Origin: Malania oleifera
Lineage: Eukaryota > Streptophyta > Magnoliopsida > Santalales > Ximeniaceae
Direction of reading: 5' to 3'
Assembly: GCF_029873635.1 (NCBI RefSeq)
Contig: NC_080421.1
Coordinates: 372,001-436,000, forward strand
DNA length: 64,000 nt
Positions 22,700 through 34,837 of this stretch are shown here, in pieces (within the stretch, counting starts at the first letter, position 1; the number at the start of each line of letters is the position of its first letter). The notes beneath the pieces are model-generated. The model made no database searches, was not told the origin of the DNA, and saw only the letters and a list, made by a program, of their open reading frames with translations. The position numbers were made by a program, and so were the translations under genes.

Positions 22700-23690
22700 T
22701 ACTATCATCATCTTCTTCTTTTTCTGCAATAGCCATGAATTGGTTAGGACATTGTGGGGATCGATGCCTAAAACCTTGACATTTGAAGCACTTGATTGAT
22801 GGTTGGACTGTTGGACCTTAGAAGTTGTTCCTGAATGCTCAGGAGTTTTCAAGAGGTAGTAGTCTAAACTCCTTTACCAAATTGGTGAGCTGACCTCTCT
22901 TGCATGACTCCACTGGTATTCTTATGAAACCAACGGGTCAATGTAGCTCTAAGAGGGTTAGGATGCTTATCCTCCTCAATCTGAGTGGTAACCAGTACTA
23001 CATTCCCAAATGTAATGAAATGAATGCAGCATACTTGGAGGCAATAACTGGCTTCAATCCTTTCCCATACGAAGCTATCATAACATCCTCTTTCCATTCT
23101 ATGCCAAAATGAGTAGCCAAATAATAGTGTACCCTGTCACTATCTTTCTCCTGGCTTCAAATCAAAGAGTTGCAGATAAACACACTGCTGATAAATGGAA
23201 GGCATAAATTGATCCCACATGACTCGCACCATCTCATCCTGCATTGTAATCTCACTAAATTGCCTTCTAAAGATCTCATGTTGTTCAATCCACCAAATTC
23301 CAGCAATTCCCTTCAGTTTTGATTCATCCAAATACAACTCTCAAGCCGTATTCATGTCATACCATCGGAAATAGTACTCCAAAGAATATACCCAATCATC
23401 AAATTCATCAAGAGAACCATCACTAATAAAATATGAAACCTCTACTTTAATTCCTTTAAAGAAATGAACATTTCAGCCTTCAGGCAACCCAAAAGTATAA
23501 GGAGTAACAGCAGCTATACCACTTTCTTGTTTGGTAGCAAAATCAATGGGTCCTTTACCTAGCATTACAACTTCAGTTGCCAAGCTATTTAAAGCATTAG
23601 TAATTATCTCCAAGCCATTCTTCATGTTTTGTGCCCTACTAGACAATAGCTCCACTCTTGAAAATAACGCAACATTAATAACCAGCAAAT
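22700..23690 (-). pseudogene. Gypsy gag remnant
   Basis: Three open stretches in one frame (23473-23688, 23140-23337, 22864-23097) contain GIAAVTPYTFGLPEG, YLDESKLKGIAGIWW, RVMWDQFMPSIYQQCVYLQL and DSDRVHYYLATHF-type gag motifs. A zinc knuckle follows: CFKCQGFRHRSPQC at about 22749-22791, then an acidic tail. Intervening stops show decay. The gag would build the particle and bind RNA. Confidence 0.82.
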
Positions 23691-24185
23691 ATTACTAAAA
23701 GGCACAAGGTGCACTCCGAGACAAAGAGTATCTAGAGCCTAGGAATGAGGCAAAGGACTGTGCCTCACAAAGGTCAGGCACACATTTATTAAAATCATTT
23801 GTAAAACACCCTATATAATGCATTCTTGATTGTACATACAGTAGCACTAATATTTGCATTTTAAAGTATCAAAATATTCAATAATAGAACATAAAAATAT
23901 GATACTTCAACACAAAATTTCAATAATATGCAATTTTCATGCCATAAGTTCCACAAAAAATGAAGCAGAAAAAAGCAGCAGGAAACAATAAAACAGAAAA
24001 AGCAGCATCAGTGCAGCTCCGGTTGAGATGCCAGAAATTCTAGGTAACAAAAGCAGCAATGGAAAGACAAAGAAATGTTTCTAGGAAAAAAAAAAAGCTC
24101 AGTTTCCAAACAAAACAGAAAAAAAAAAAAAGGAAGGGGGGGAAAGAACATCAAAGAGGGGGCCCAGAGCAGTGGAGCAGTTCAA

Positions 24186-24217
24186 AAGAGGAAGAAGAAG
24201 AAGAAGAAGAAGAAGAC
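24186..24217. repeat. GAA microsatellite
   Basis: A run of AAG/GAA units. The lysine- and glutamate-rich open frames across 24059-24292 come from this and the neighbouring poly-A tracts. Confidence 0.85.
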
Positions 24218-24516
24218 TGGAGAGCAGCAGAGCAAAAATTTCAGGAAAATGAGCAGAAATCCAGGAAAAAAACACCAACTGAATTAAAATAAAAAAAGGG
24301 ATTTGAAGCTCTGACTGACAGCAGCACAGCAGGCTAGAAGACAACAGAAAAGAAGATTACTGAAACGCATATCACCAAGGACCCAAAAGACAATTTGCTA
24401 GCAATGCTCAATCTATTCAAGCAAAACCACAAACCTGACTCCCAATTTCTAAAGAATTGTCTTCAATCCACCTGCAATCTTGAGTATCATGCAAAATGAA
24501 ACAAATTGACTTACCC

Positions 24517-24640
24517 CATATTTGGAAAGGCCTTGGATTTGGAGTTGTATTGGATTTGAATAAGATGATATATAAAATTGTATTGACATTTGTCCAAATC
24601 CAAATTCAAGGTCTGAAATTCATGGTCTCAAATACTGCCT
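24517..24640. mobile_element. MITE copy (TATTTGG family)
   Basis: Second copy of the element at 19445-19575. The left end is CATATTTGGAAAGGCC, and the right end (CTCAAATACTG) reads CAGTATTTGAGACC in reverse complement. The central AAGATGATATATAAAATTGTATT part aligns with the first copy. Confidence 0.55.
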
Positions 24641-25283
24641 TAGAAAACTCACAAAATGCAGCAAGATCTGATCCTGGATGCAGGTAGTAGAGATGGAGCC
24701 TTCAAAATATGCATGAAGCTTAACAAGCAACTTCCTATCAAACTTCTTCACAAATTTTGCAAGTTTTTGCAGAAAATTTTCAAAAATTTGCAGGTTTTAT
24801 AGTTTTGGAAGTTCCCCTGCACATGCATCGCCGGCACGTGAACTTTTTCCAGCAATGAAATTCATGGCAAAGGTAGATTAGGGGTAGTGGTGAGAATGGT
24901 GTGATGAGAAAAGCACAGGGAATCCAGGGTTAAAGAGGGGCAATGACTGGAGATTCTTTCGCAAAATCATACTTGGAAAGTGGCCTACAAAAATGAAGGG
25001 CAGTGAGAATAATAGTAGGTTGTTTTTTAAATATACCCACATACACACACATATATGTGTCTGTAAGAAGGGAAAGGAGGGGGGGGGGGGGGTGACTTTG
25101 TGAATGATGTAAAATTGATGGGAACTGATAAAGAGAAAGGGGTGAACTTGAAGCGGTGATTAAGTCTGTGATTGAAGTTCTGGAGGAGATAGATTGGGCT
25201 GGTTCAAAGGAAACATAGGAGAAGGAGAAAAAAGATGGAATGAGACCAGAGTACAGGAAGAAGAAGAGAAGGTGAATCGATGT

Positions 25284-25296
25284 GGCTCTCACACCA
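25284..25296 (-). other. Primer binding site of gypsy element
   Basis: The minus strand reads TGGTGTGAGAGCC, two changes from TGGTATCAGAGCC, the initiator-methionine tRNA complement. It lies two bases from the end of the right LTR, as expected for the 5' side of a minus-strand element. Confidence 0.72.
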
Positions 25297-26104
25297 AATG
25301 ATGCAGAACAGCATCGAAGAATTACAGCAACATTTTTTTGGGGGGAAGTGGGGAGGTGTACATTTCAACTTCAAATTCAACAATAACCAACTCTTGCATG
25401 GCTTCCACACCCTATTTATAAGAAAATCTAAATTACAATAAATGCATATAAACCCCTCAAGATACATAAAATTACAAATAAACTCCTAAATTACACATAA
25501 ATTACAAACTAGCCCCTAAATACATACAAACCTACTACAACTAGACTAGAGACTAGGGTTGTATAAAAATTACCAAAAACTGAAAACTGGACTCAAACTG
25601 AACCGTACTAAGTTCTGATTCGGTTGTCTGGTTCTCAGTTTCTTTTTTTTTAAAATAAAAAAATTCCACTTTCGGTTCTGGTTTCAGTTTCCAAACCAAA
25701 GACGAACTGAAAAACTGGAAAACCAAAAAACCAAATTTATAAGTAAAATATGTGCTGATTTTATATAATATATATTTCAAAATTCTGGTTGTGTACTCAT
25801 AATCTTATTTATTTAATCATTTAATCAAAGTTAATAGCACTTTTAACTAAAATAATTTTATAATATATAATATAATTATAAATTACATTTAATAATTAAT
25901 CATAAGTCATAACTCAAAACAGTGGCAGAAGAGAAGGCAGGGACATGGATTTTATTGAGGTGGTGAGTAACATGACATGATTGTAGGAATTTGAGTTTTG
26001 ATTTCTTTCCAACATTTGGAATTCTTCAAATAGCTTCTATAATAAAAATGAAAATAAGTCATTTTGTTTTTATAAATACGCCTAATACATAATTATTTAA
26101 TTTT

Positions 26105-27043
26105 TTATTTTATAATAGTGATTGATATTGGTGTTATTGTTATTTTTTCTAGAATAATAGACTTTTTAATTCTAATATTTCCAAACACCTCCCTACTCCA
26201 CACTTTCAAATTTTCTTTCAACCTCTTCAACTTCTCCAAAAATCTAAACCTCTCCCAGCCCCTTTCCATATCCTCACTCCACGAGTCCCAAATCAAGATC
26301 TAAATGGAGCCATGCTCTAACCGCATATTCTTGAACCTAAACAGGGTGGGACCCCAAGGCACTTTCCCAGATTCCAACAAGATAGAAAAATGATTAGAAG
26401 TGGGTCCAAGTAATATTATTTTAGAAAGATTAGGAAACTCCTCCTCCCAATCAGTGGAAAACAAGAACCTATTGATTCTAGTAGCCACCTCCCTAGCCCC
26501 ACTACTGACCATGTAAAATTGGCATTGCCCAAAGGAAGATCCCTCAACCCACTCTCCCTAATAACCAAATCAAACTTCTGCGTAGAGGCATTAACCCTGC
26601 CACATACCTTCTTTTCCTGAGGGAACCTAATGCATTTAAATCACCACCCACAATCCATCTAGGCGAGCATAAGCCAGAAACAAAAAATAATTCATTCCAA
26701 AAATTTCCCCTGAGTAGATGTAGAAGGACCATACACGGAGGGAATCCATCATTGACCCCTATCTTTAATATCAAGCAAGATAGAAAGAGAGAAAAAAGCC
26801 CACTAAATTGTCCACTTTGGTCATAGACCAAGTGTCCCACAACACTAGAATGCCGCCCCCTGTACCCTAATCCTTACACCGCCCTTCCCAAATCCCTCTA
26901 ACTACCTCCCCGTCTATTAACTCAAGCTTAGTCTCTCGGATCAAGACAACATCGGGAGAATTCCTTAACAAATCCTCCCTAATTAAACTTCTCTTCCTAA
27001 CATCCCCAAGACCCCTAGCATTCCAACTAATAATCTTCATAAT
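26105..27043 (-). pseudogene. L1 LINE endonuclease fragment
   Basis: The minus strand starts at 27043 with MKIISWNARGLGDVRKRSL, the usual start of a plant L1 ORF2, then VVLIRETKLE. After stops and shifts it shows FFVSGLCSPRWIVGGDLNAL (about 26640-26700), NRFLFSTDWEEEFPN (about 26430-26480), SNHFSILLESGKVPWGP and FRFKNMRLEHGS, ending with LKVWSREVFGNI (about 26160). These are the endonuclease motifs in order. The reverse transcriptase is absent. The endonuclease would nick target DNA. Confidence 0.88.
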
Positions 27044-27389
27044 CTAATGCACTTACCCTCTTTCCCTATCCCCTTCCCTCCATATAATTGATGGCAAAAA
27101 AATCAAAATTTTAAATTATTTTTCCACCCTCTTTATTTTTTTTTCCCTCTTAAATTTTTGGACTCGCCCCCAATTTAACCACAACTCTTGTAGGACCTAC
27201 TAACTTCAATCCCATGACGTTTACTCGTTCAGGTCTCCATAGTCCCTCACACTTAACCCCTCAGCTAACACCAAAGTCACTCCCCCCATTAGTTCCCTCA
27301 TTGTGGCATAAAGAATCATCCGAAAAGGACTAAATATGAATAGGAAGAATACCTTTTCTAGGTTCCGGAGAATTCAAATCATCCATTTT

Positions 27390-27735
27390 ATTATTATTAG
27401 TTATTATTTTATTATTTTTATAACAATTATTATCCTTAAATAATTATTATTATTATTTTGGCCTTGTTTTATTATTAATGTTATTCTTGTTATTATTATT
27501 ATTTTTATAATAATTATTGTCCTTATTATTATTTTGGATTTTTTATTATTATTGTTATTGCAATTATTATTAGTTATTATTTTTATCCTTACTATTATTT
27601 TGGCTTTTTTCATTATTAATCCTATTCCTGTTATTATTATTATTATTATTATTGCAATTATTATTAGTTATTATTTTATTATAATAGTAACAATAATTAG
27701 TATTATTACTATACTATTTTTTGTTGTTTTATAAT
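27390..27735. repeat. Imperfect ATT/TTA microsatellite block
   Basis: About 350 bp dominated by TTATTATT and related units with interruptions. Overlapping Ile/Asn/Leu-rich open frames are artefacts. Confidence 0.9.
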
Positions 27736-27942
27736 ATTTTTTTTTTATAAATGAGTTTGATTCCATGAAATGAAAATGCATTCCAGCCCATCTAAACTAG
27801 AATGAAGATTCCGCTATTCACATGAATAATATTTCGGCCAAAATACAATTTCGCCCTTGATTCCGCAAAACAAATGCAAGAATACAATTCCATTCTTGAA
27901 ATTTAATTCCATTATAGGCCTAATTCCACAAAAAACAAGAGG

Positions 27943-28247
27943 CTACTGTTGTGGTCTTATGGGCTTGGGGCTTAAGCCCACTGAATGCTATTTGCCATTG
28001 GTCCAACTCTTTTGTCTCCTATAAATGCCAAATTCAATCCCATTCATCTACCCATCTACTATTGTGGCCTTGGGGACTTGGGGCTTCAGCCCACTAAAGG
28101 CTATTAGCTGCTCGTCCAACTCTGTTGCCTCCTAAAAATACCAAATTCCATCCCATTCATCTACCCATCTACTGTTGTGGCTCTGTGGGGTTGGGGCTTA
28201 AGCCCACTGAAGACTATTAGCTGTTGGTCCAGCTCTTTTGCCTCCAG
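27943..28247. repeat. 113-bp tandem repeat, about 2.7 copies
   Basis: Units begin CTACTGTTGTGG or CTACTATTGTGG at 27943, 28056 and 28169, a spacing of exactly 113 bp. Each includes GGGGCTTAAGCCCACT or a one-base variant (a near-palindrome) and a CCAACTCTTTTGCCTCC-type phrase. Confidence 0.9.
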
Positions 28248-28553
28248 TCCCATGAAAGCCCATCTGAATAGTTTAAAATTTTCAAGGACTGACTTTAACC
28301 AAACTGAACCGGAAAAAATGGTATATGGTTCAATCTCGGTTAATAGAATTTAAAAACTGAAAAGTCTGGCTCGATGCTTGGTTTTCCCTATAACAAATCG
28401 TATAGAACTAATTACAGACCTACTAAACACATTTAGGTTTAGGACCAGCAATGATTTGACACTATTCCTTGAAATTTTTTTTTTTTTTCGATAATTGACC
28501 CTATTTCTTGAAATTGATCTCCATCCAAACGCCTCCTGTCCTACATCACCCAC

Positions 28554-30743
28554 CAAAAGCATTCACAGGTACATGTGACAGAAGCAAGGTTCTGTCATCA
28601 CAAAAGCAAGATTCTGTTCACAATCAGGTGAGGTCCCACAAAGGTTTTATGTAAGAAGTGCAAATTTAAGGTTTTGCACATGATGCATCATCCAGTAACC
28701 TGAAATAAAGAATCTGCCAGCTGCTCTCCTGATGCTTTGGGCTCATTTCAATAATTAGATGAAGTGAAGAAAAACTCTAAAGTTCTTCCCCCCCCCCCCC
28801 ACCCCCCCCCCCCCCCCCAAAAAAAAAAAAAAGCCCCTTCTCCTAGGAATGCCAAAAATATAAGTCTATATTTTTCACAACTGTTTACAGAATACCAATA
28901 TAGTCTGATGCCAATACATTCCATCACAATGTAGAGTTCCCATAAAATGTATTTGACAACCACGTTCACCTGACACAATTGAGGATGTATCATCTCATTT
29001 CAACAAGGTAAAAAATTTGAACACCCTGGGACCCTGTAACTGTTACTCTACATTCCGTCCCTATCAATAAATTCACATTCAAATGTATTGAATCCAAATC
29101 TATCACAAAAATGGAAGACTATAATTGTAGGAATTAGATAAACAGGCATGATAAACATCCTATAGACAATATTTAAAACTAAATAACAAGTGCTATGTAA
29201 AAATTTCACGAAACCAACTTTAGCAAAACTCTATTGCCATATATAAAAGAGCAAGTTCAACCCTTCTTATCCAATTTTTGTGTTAGCATTACACCAATTT
29301 CTTCTTCATCCAAGTTAGCCCTTTCCTACCATCGTAAATTAAAGATATTACAGTCACATACTTTTTATTTGGTGCTATGGTTCCATTCATGCCACTTAGC
29401 CTCTTCTTTTATTCTGTATTTCCATCGAACATCTTACTTACAACAGAAATATGCACTGGTTGAGACGACACACAATGCGTAAGCTCTCACAGCCAGCCGC
29501 CCCAACCCCCCCCCCCCCCCCCCCAACACACTATTTTTGAAAAGAAAAAAAGTCATGCAGATAATATGCAAATCAATGGAGACAATAGAATAGTTAAAAA
29601 ATATTTCAAATAAAACTAAAATTATTTTATTAATTACTTATGTATCAATAGTCTGTATATCTTGTAAACAAATAATAACTTGTAAAGCTAACACTCCAGA
29701 AAAAATGATGAGGAAAATGTTGGTACTGCCTCTTCTACCTTTAATTAATAGTGTATGTGCATGTGTGTAGTGAAATCACTTTCAAAATTGTTTCCATGTT
29801 AATGTTACTACACAATTTTAACTTAGAAATCCCCTAACAATATTCTAGCTCTAACCTGCCAAACCACAACTCTACTAAAACAATGCAATAGTATACACAT
29901 CACTAATCATTTCCACCACAATAACGTATCGCCGCTTCAATTTTTTTTTTTTTTTTTTTTTTTTTTACAGTTCTTTTTAGTTTTTCCTACATTTGCCTAG
30001 GATGTAATTTTTATCTCTCCCCCTCTCTCAATATATTTTCTTTTTATCAAAATATATATATTGCCGGCATCCAATTGCCCGAAAGTATCAACCCCAAACT
30101 GCCACATATTGCCACCTATAATTAAATGCTGCCATAAAACACAGCTACAAATCTTTAGCATAGGTCAAAGAAATGTTTCGGAATAAATTAAAATTGTAAA
30201 GTCATATGGCATGCGCACTTTGTGACTAATGATATAATACAGCATAATAAAATATTATTATGCTACTATAATGTTATAATAATAAAATAATATAATATTG
30301 CCCCCAATTATTTTGGTCAATTGAATTACTAAGTCTTGAATTATTTATGATTGTTGAAAATTTAGGACATGGATTTAATTAGGTATGATTCTTAGAAATC
30401 TTTTGTGCCAAAAATATAATTTTTCTTTATATACATTTTAAACACATGTCAAGGGTGTAACAGTCATCTTCATAAAATGTCTTATTCCCATGCTGAACTA
30501 ACACAAACATAGCATCCTGTGTACATTCCTGAAAATTTTACAATGTGAAACAAACAAAAAGATTCCTAGGAATGTCATTCCATTGGTTTTTATAGGGCGA
30601 ACCAAACACCACCTAAATGAAAGCTAGGGCTAAATTTGTTTAACATTAAGTGAACCTAATTTCAGTGTGTTTGGAAGTACGTAACCTTCTAATTTGGTCA
30701 GGCCTAAAACATCATATCAATGGAATCAAAGCCCTACATATCT
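28554..30743. other. Intron DNA with low-complexity runs, no gene recognised
   Basis: Contains C-runs (about 28788-28820 and 29506-29524) and a T-run of about 26 bases (29941-29966). Downstream of it, 29967-30050 resembles a plus-strand L1 3' end (GGATGTAATTTTTATCTCTCC, then CTCAATATATTTTC). A MITE-like end ATTCCATTGG followed by AACCAAACACCACC lies at about 30570-30615. No coding region could be supported. Confidence 0.4.
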
Positions 30744-31924
30744 CTTGATTACACGTCAAATTTAGGTGTTTAAAAACATTAATTAAGGATTACAATTTTA
30801 CTTAAATGCCTAATTACGTCCAATACTTCAATATTGAGCTCAATTTATAATATTTGATTTTTTTATCCTATACTTGCCTTAAATTTATGAGTTTTTGTAT
30901 TTAATTATTGCAGGGTCTTTTTGGGAATTGAAAGGAGAAACAAAAAGAAAAAAAACATGCATGTGGCATGCATGTATTCAGTGGGCCAGCATGCAAAGGA
31001 GATTAGGGCAGCATTAGAAAAGAAGGCAGCCGCATGTGAAGGGTAGTCACATGGGCCATTCGGCTGTGCACAGTTGGGCTGGGCCCAATTTGAAAGCAGG
31101 GCAACAAGCTGGCAGCCGAAAAAGCATAAAAAAAGCTAGAAGCTGTAGGGTTTTTTAACAAGCCAGTATAGGGTTTTTTTAACGAGGAGCGCCGGAATAG
31201 AAAGGATACAAGGGAATTCGGCCAAAAAGGGAATTTCTCCCAATTTTCTGGTTCCCTCTCTCTCTCTCCTGCTTCTCTTTGTTTACTTATTTTCTTTACT
31301 TTATTGTTATTACAATATTTTGCTTGAGTTTCTTTTTATTTAAGCTTTTTTTTGAGTTTAGTTTATTTCGTTTAAGCTATTGTTGGATTTATTTTTATTT
31401 AGGTTAATGTTGGCTTGGAAATTTCATGGTTGAATATTTATTAAATGAATGTTTCTTTTATGCTTTACTTTAATGTTTTTTTAATATCTTGTTGGAATTT
31501 ATTACTGGATTGCGTTAGTCTTGTTTAAATTAGTGTTGGGTTAAACCTATTTTATTTTTGAATGGTTTTTGTTAAATTAATGAAATTCTTACGTTGACCC
31601 GTTATTTGATTGCTTAAACATTTAGTTGTTTGGTTTGTTTAATTTCATTAGTCATTTTATTGTTTATGCATGTTATGTTCTTAGTTTATGTTTTTCGTTG
31701 TTTTAATTTCATTACAAGCTCTCAAAAACCCAGAAATATGAATCTGAAATGTGTTTAGTAAATGCCTTTTTTTATTTTTTTATTTTCTCCTTGTTGTTTT
31801 AACGTGAGTTTGAAATTAATCTACATTCCCTAAAGAGACGATCTGATCTTTTGGGCTAATTATTACGGGACAGAACTCCTATACTTAGGATAGCCTTTGC
31901 GCTGCTCATTTTTAGAGTGAGTCA
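30744..31924 (+). repeat. 5' LTR of gag-only element
   Basis: The start matches the 3' LTR fragment at 35294-35382. The end is placed at GAGTGAGTCA before TTTTTAGTGCCGTTGCG (31927-31943), a variant of the TTTTTGGCGCCGTTGCCG primer site known next to Athila/Tat-type LTRs. It includes ATGCATG-rich DNA near 30955-30975 and a CT run near 31255-31268. Confidence 0.55.
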
Positions 31925-32123
31925 AATTTTTAGTGCCGTTGCGTTGCCGAGGAGTTGTCAGATTTAATTTCAAACTAGTGTTTTCCCTTTATTTTGATTT
32001 TTCTCATAATCAGGGGAAAAAAAAATTATCATGCTTTGTTGCATTTTTGTTTGTTTTCTACTGTATTGGTAAGTGTCTGCTATTTGGATTGATGTTTGAT
32101 GCCTTGGTTTAGAGACATTTTAA

Positions 32124-33974
32124 ACTGATTATATAAAATCACATAGTACTAGTAGTGATATTCACAGCATAGAGTCAGATAGTTCTTCTGTCTTTTTTAC
32201 AAGTGAGGATACGAAAATTGATTTATACAATCCTTTTGTGGAAGAGAGTTTTGAAGAAACTATGGCTGCACCTGCACTACACACTCTTAAAGATTTTTTG
32301 CAGCCCACACGAACCACTACACCATCATACATTACTTTACCTAATGATGCACCTAATTTTATGATTAAGCATGGGATTATGTCAATGATACCTCAGTTCC
32401 ACGGAATGGATTCTGAGAGTCCTTACCAGCACCTAACAGACTTTGAGTTGGCTTGCACTACTTTTATTACTAGAGCTGGTACTGATGAGTTTATTAAACT
32501 TCGTTTATTTTCTTTCTCTTTAAAGGATAAAGCGAAGATTTGGTTTAATTCTTTGAGGCCTAATTCTATCTCTAGTTGGACTGATATGCAATGTGAATTC
32601 TTACATACATTTTTTCCTTTTCAGAGAACCCAGTTTCTGCAAGAGCAAATCAGTCAATTTATGCAGAAAGGTGATGAGACTTTCCAAGCTTGTTGGGAAA
32701 GGTTTAAGGAGCTGATAAACATCTGTCCATATCATGGGTTTGAGTCTTGGAGGCTAGTCAAATTATTTTTACATAGCTCTCACTCCCGAATGCAAACAGT
32801 TTGTGCAAACCATGTGCAATGGGGAATTCTTTAGCAAGGAACCGGATCAAGCACTCTCATTTTTTGATTACCTAGCTGAAAGCGCCCAACAATGGAATAC
32901 ACAATCTAATCGGGCACCATTGGCAGTACAACCTTTCAAAGAAATTGGTGGCGGAGGTAAATATGAAATCAAAGCGGAAACTGATCTCCAGGCTCGTATT
33001 GCTGCTTTGACTAGGAGGTTAGAGGTTATGGAATTAGAGAAGGTGAAAGCTGCGAAAGTAGTGGAGGTGTGTTCTCTATGCGCCGATTCTAGCTACAAGA
33101 CTCAGGATTGTCCGATTATGCCAGTATTATAAGAGAGTGGGTCTAGGCAGATGCAATCAGTGAATTGGGTTAACAGAGCACCAAATCAGCCTTTCTCTAT
33201 AACACTTATAATCCGGGATGGAGTCGTCATCCGAATTTTCATGGAGGAATGATCAGCCTGGTCAATCTTCTTCGCAGTTTCAGCAACCTCCCCAGTCTTA
33301 TGCACCACCTTCTTAACTAACATATCATCAGGCTGCTCCTCAGCATCAATATTAGCCACATCAGATTTCTCAGAACTATTCACCCTCAAGATTCCAATCT
33401 AATACACCCGCTCCACCGAAGAAGTCTCTTGATGATAACATGGCACAGATGGCTAATACACTTCAGCAATTTATGCAGATTCGAACCACAACTAACAGTC
33501 AGACCTCTCAAGCCATCAACGAGATAAGGACCAAATTGACTAGGCTAAACACAACATTGAGTGCATTGGAGGAAAGTGAATCCCTATCTCAAGCCTAGCT
33601 AAATACTCAAGTGCAGGTTGCAGCCATGGAACCGTCATCCTCTACTGGAGTAAATATCAAAGATTGCAATGCTGGCTAGCACACCAGATAGAGAGGCTGA
33701 TCAGAATGGTAAGAGTTCAACTTTCAAGGAATCAGGTAAAAATTTTAATATTGATGTTTCTAAAGAACTAAAGGAAACTGTTGCGACACCTTTTTCTCAA
33801 AAATTGCTTCTTAAAGAAGTGAATTTCCTAGAAAACATACTGGATAAAGATCCTTTCTTGTTAAAACAAGAAAGACAATTTGAACATGTTTTGTCTGAAA
33901 CCTTGGAGAATATTGACTTATCTAATGCTAATTCAGTGAATATTGTTGCAGGTAACAAAACAAACTCGTCGTGA
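32124..33974 (+). pseudogene. Athila/Tat-like gag remnant
   Basis: The first part (first in-frame ATG at 32262) has FHGMDSESPYQHLTDFELAC, LRLFSFSLKDKAKIWFNSL, FLHTFFPFQRTQFLQEQI and FQACWERFKELINICPYHGF, matching Athila/Tat-type gag. A frameshift near 32810 moves to a second stretch with a C-x-x-C zinc-knuckle remnant (CSLCADSSYKTQDC), ending at a TAA (33130-33132). A further frame gives the typical Y-NPGW and HPNF words at about 33200-33245. A last open part (33669-33974) ends at TGA. No pol follows. Confidence 0.8.
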
Positions 33975-34623
33975 CGACTCAAATTGGGAGACCCGCCGGT
34001 TCAATTTATAACGCTGCACTCATCAGATGAAATTCCTCCCGAGCCTCCCCCAAACATAGTGTGATGTTTTTCTTTCCTTTATTTTCATTTTGTTTTATTG
34101 TTTCATTATAGTTTATTTGCAGGTACATTTTCCTTAAGTTTCAGTTTTTTTTTCTCTTCCCTTACTTCTCTACCCAGGTACTCTTCTACTTCCCTCATTA
34201 TCATTCTTTTACTTCTCTTTTCAATCATTGAGGACAATACTATATTTTAATTGGGGGGAGAGAATATATATGTGCAATTGTGTGCTGCTATGTGATTTTA
34301 ATGTGATGTGTGCATGTGCTAGACAGTTGGTCCACCTTTGGGAAAGTGCTCATATTGAGCTTAGAGCATGCTAAATTCCTTATTTGTGAATGTTACATGC
34401 TAAATTTTTTTATTTTGAGGACATGGAACATGTAGGATGTAGTGCAAATCAGAATTTAAATTAAAAGGGAAATTTATCCATTTCACTTAGTTTCAACTAA
34501 GGGAAGGATGTTAAAAGTCTTGCTAAACACACACAACATAGATTAGAATACTTAGAAAGACTACATTAGGTCGTTATTGGTTGATGTACACTTCAGTTGT
34601 TTGGGCCTCTAATGAACCACATC

Positions 34624-34760
34624 CTAATGGCTTAGAAAAAAAAAAGAAAAAAAAAAAGTTTGAAGCAAATGAAACTAAGAAACAAGCCAAGGATCAATTG
34701 CAAAAAGAAAAGAAAAAAAAAAGAAAAAAGAAAAAGAAAAAAAATGAAATAAAAAAAGGG
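34624..34760. repeat. Poly-A rich low-complexity stretch
   Basis: AAAAAGAAAA-type tracts give lysine-rich open frames that are not genes. Confidence 0.85.
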
Positions 34761-34837
34761 AAACAATTGTGTTTTGGAAACGACTACCTATTACTAGGGT
34801 CTTAATTAAATAAGAAAGTGGGTGTTTTCTAAAGTGT

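Larger units (their letters stand above)
25554..28390. mobile_element. hAT-like insertion inside the LTR
   Basis: The LTR is continuous without this block. The block starts TAGGGTTGTATAAAAATTAC and ends TTTTCCCTA, so TAGGG is inverted at the ends, and both flanks are rich in AACTGAACC/GGTTC-type words like the subterminal repeats of plant hAT elements. No clean 8-bp target duplication was found, and the inner right boundary has small rearrangements. It carries an L1 fragment, TTA repeats and a 113-bp tandem array. Confidence 0.42.
21610..28548 (-). mobile_element. Ty3/gypsy element with target duplication CCCAC; gag-protease only
   Basis: Two related LTRs of about 425 bp flank a 3.3-kb interior with gag and protease remnants but no reverse transcriptase or integrase. 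CCCAC precedes the left end (21605-21609) and follows the right end (28549-28553), giving a 5-bp target duplication. A primer binding site lies beside the right LTR. The right (5') LTR is split by a 2.8-kb insertion. The element lies inside the large intron, in the same orientation as the gene. Confidence 0.85.
25299..28548 (-). repeat. 5' LTR of gypsy element, split by insertion
   Basis: The segments 25299-25553 and about 28405-28548 together match the 423-bp LTR at 21610-22032, with outer ends TGATG and CATCA. The interruption holds a hAT-like insertion. The LTR TATA-like TATAAATAGGGTGTG is near 25412-25426 on the minus strand. Confidence 0.78.

Noticed and set aside
24059-24344. Charged open frames on both strands (poly-Glu/Lys and poly-Leu)
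   Set aside because: They are reflections of a GAA microsatellite and A-runs; the same DNA is open on both strands.
27943-28247. CRISPR-like array
   Set aside because: The repeats are contiguous 113-bp units without unique spacers, in a plant nuclear setting.
34581-34805. Lysine-rich open frame
   Set aside because: It is produced by poly-A tracts within the non-coding end of the gag-only element.
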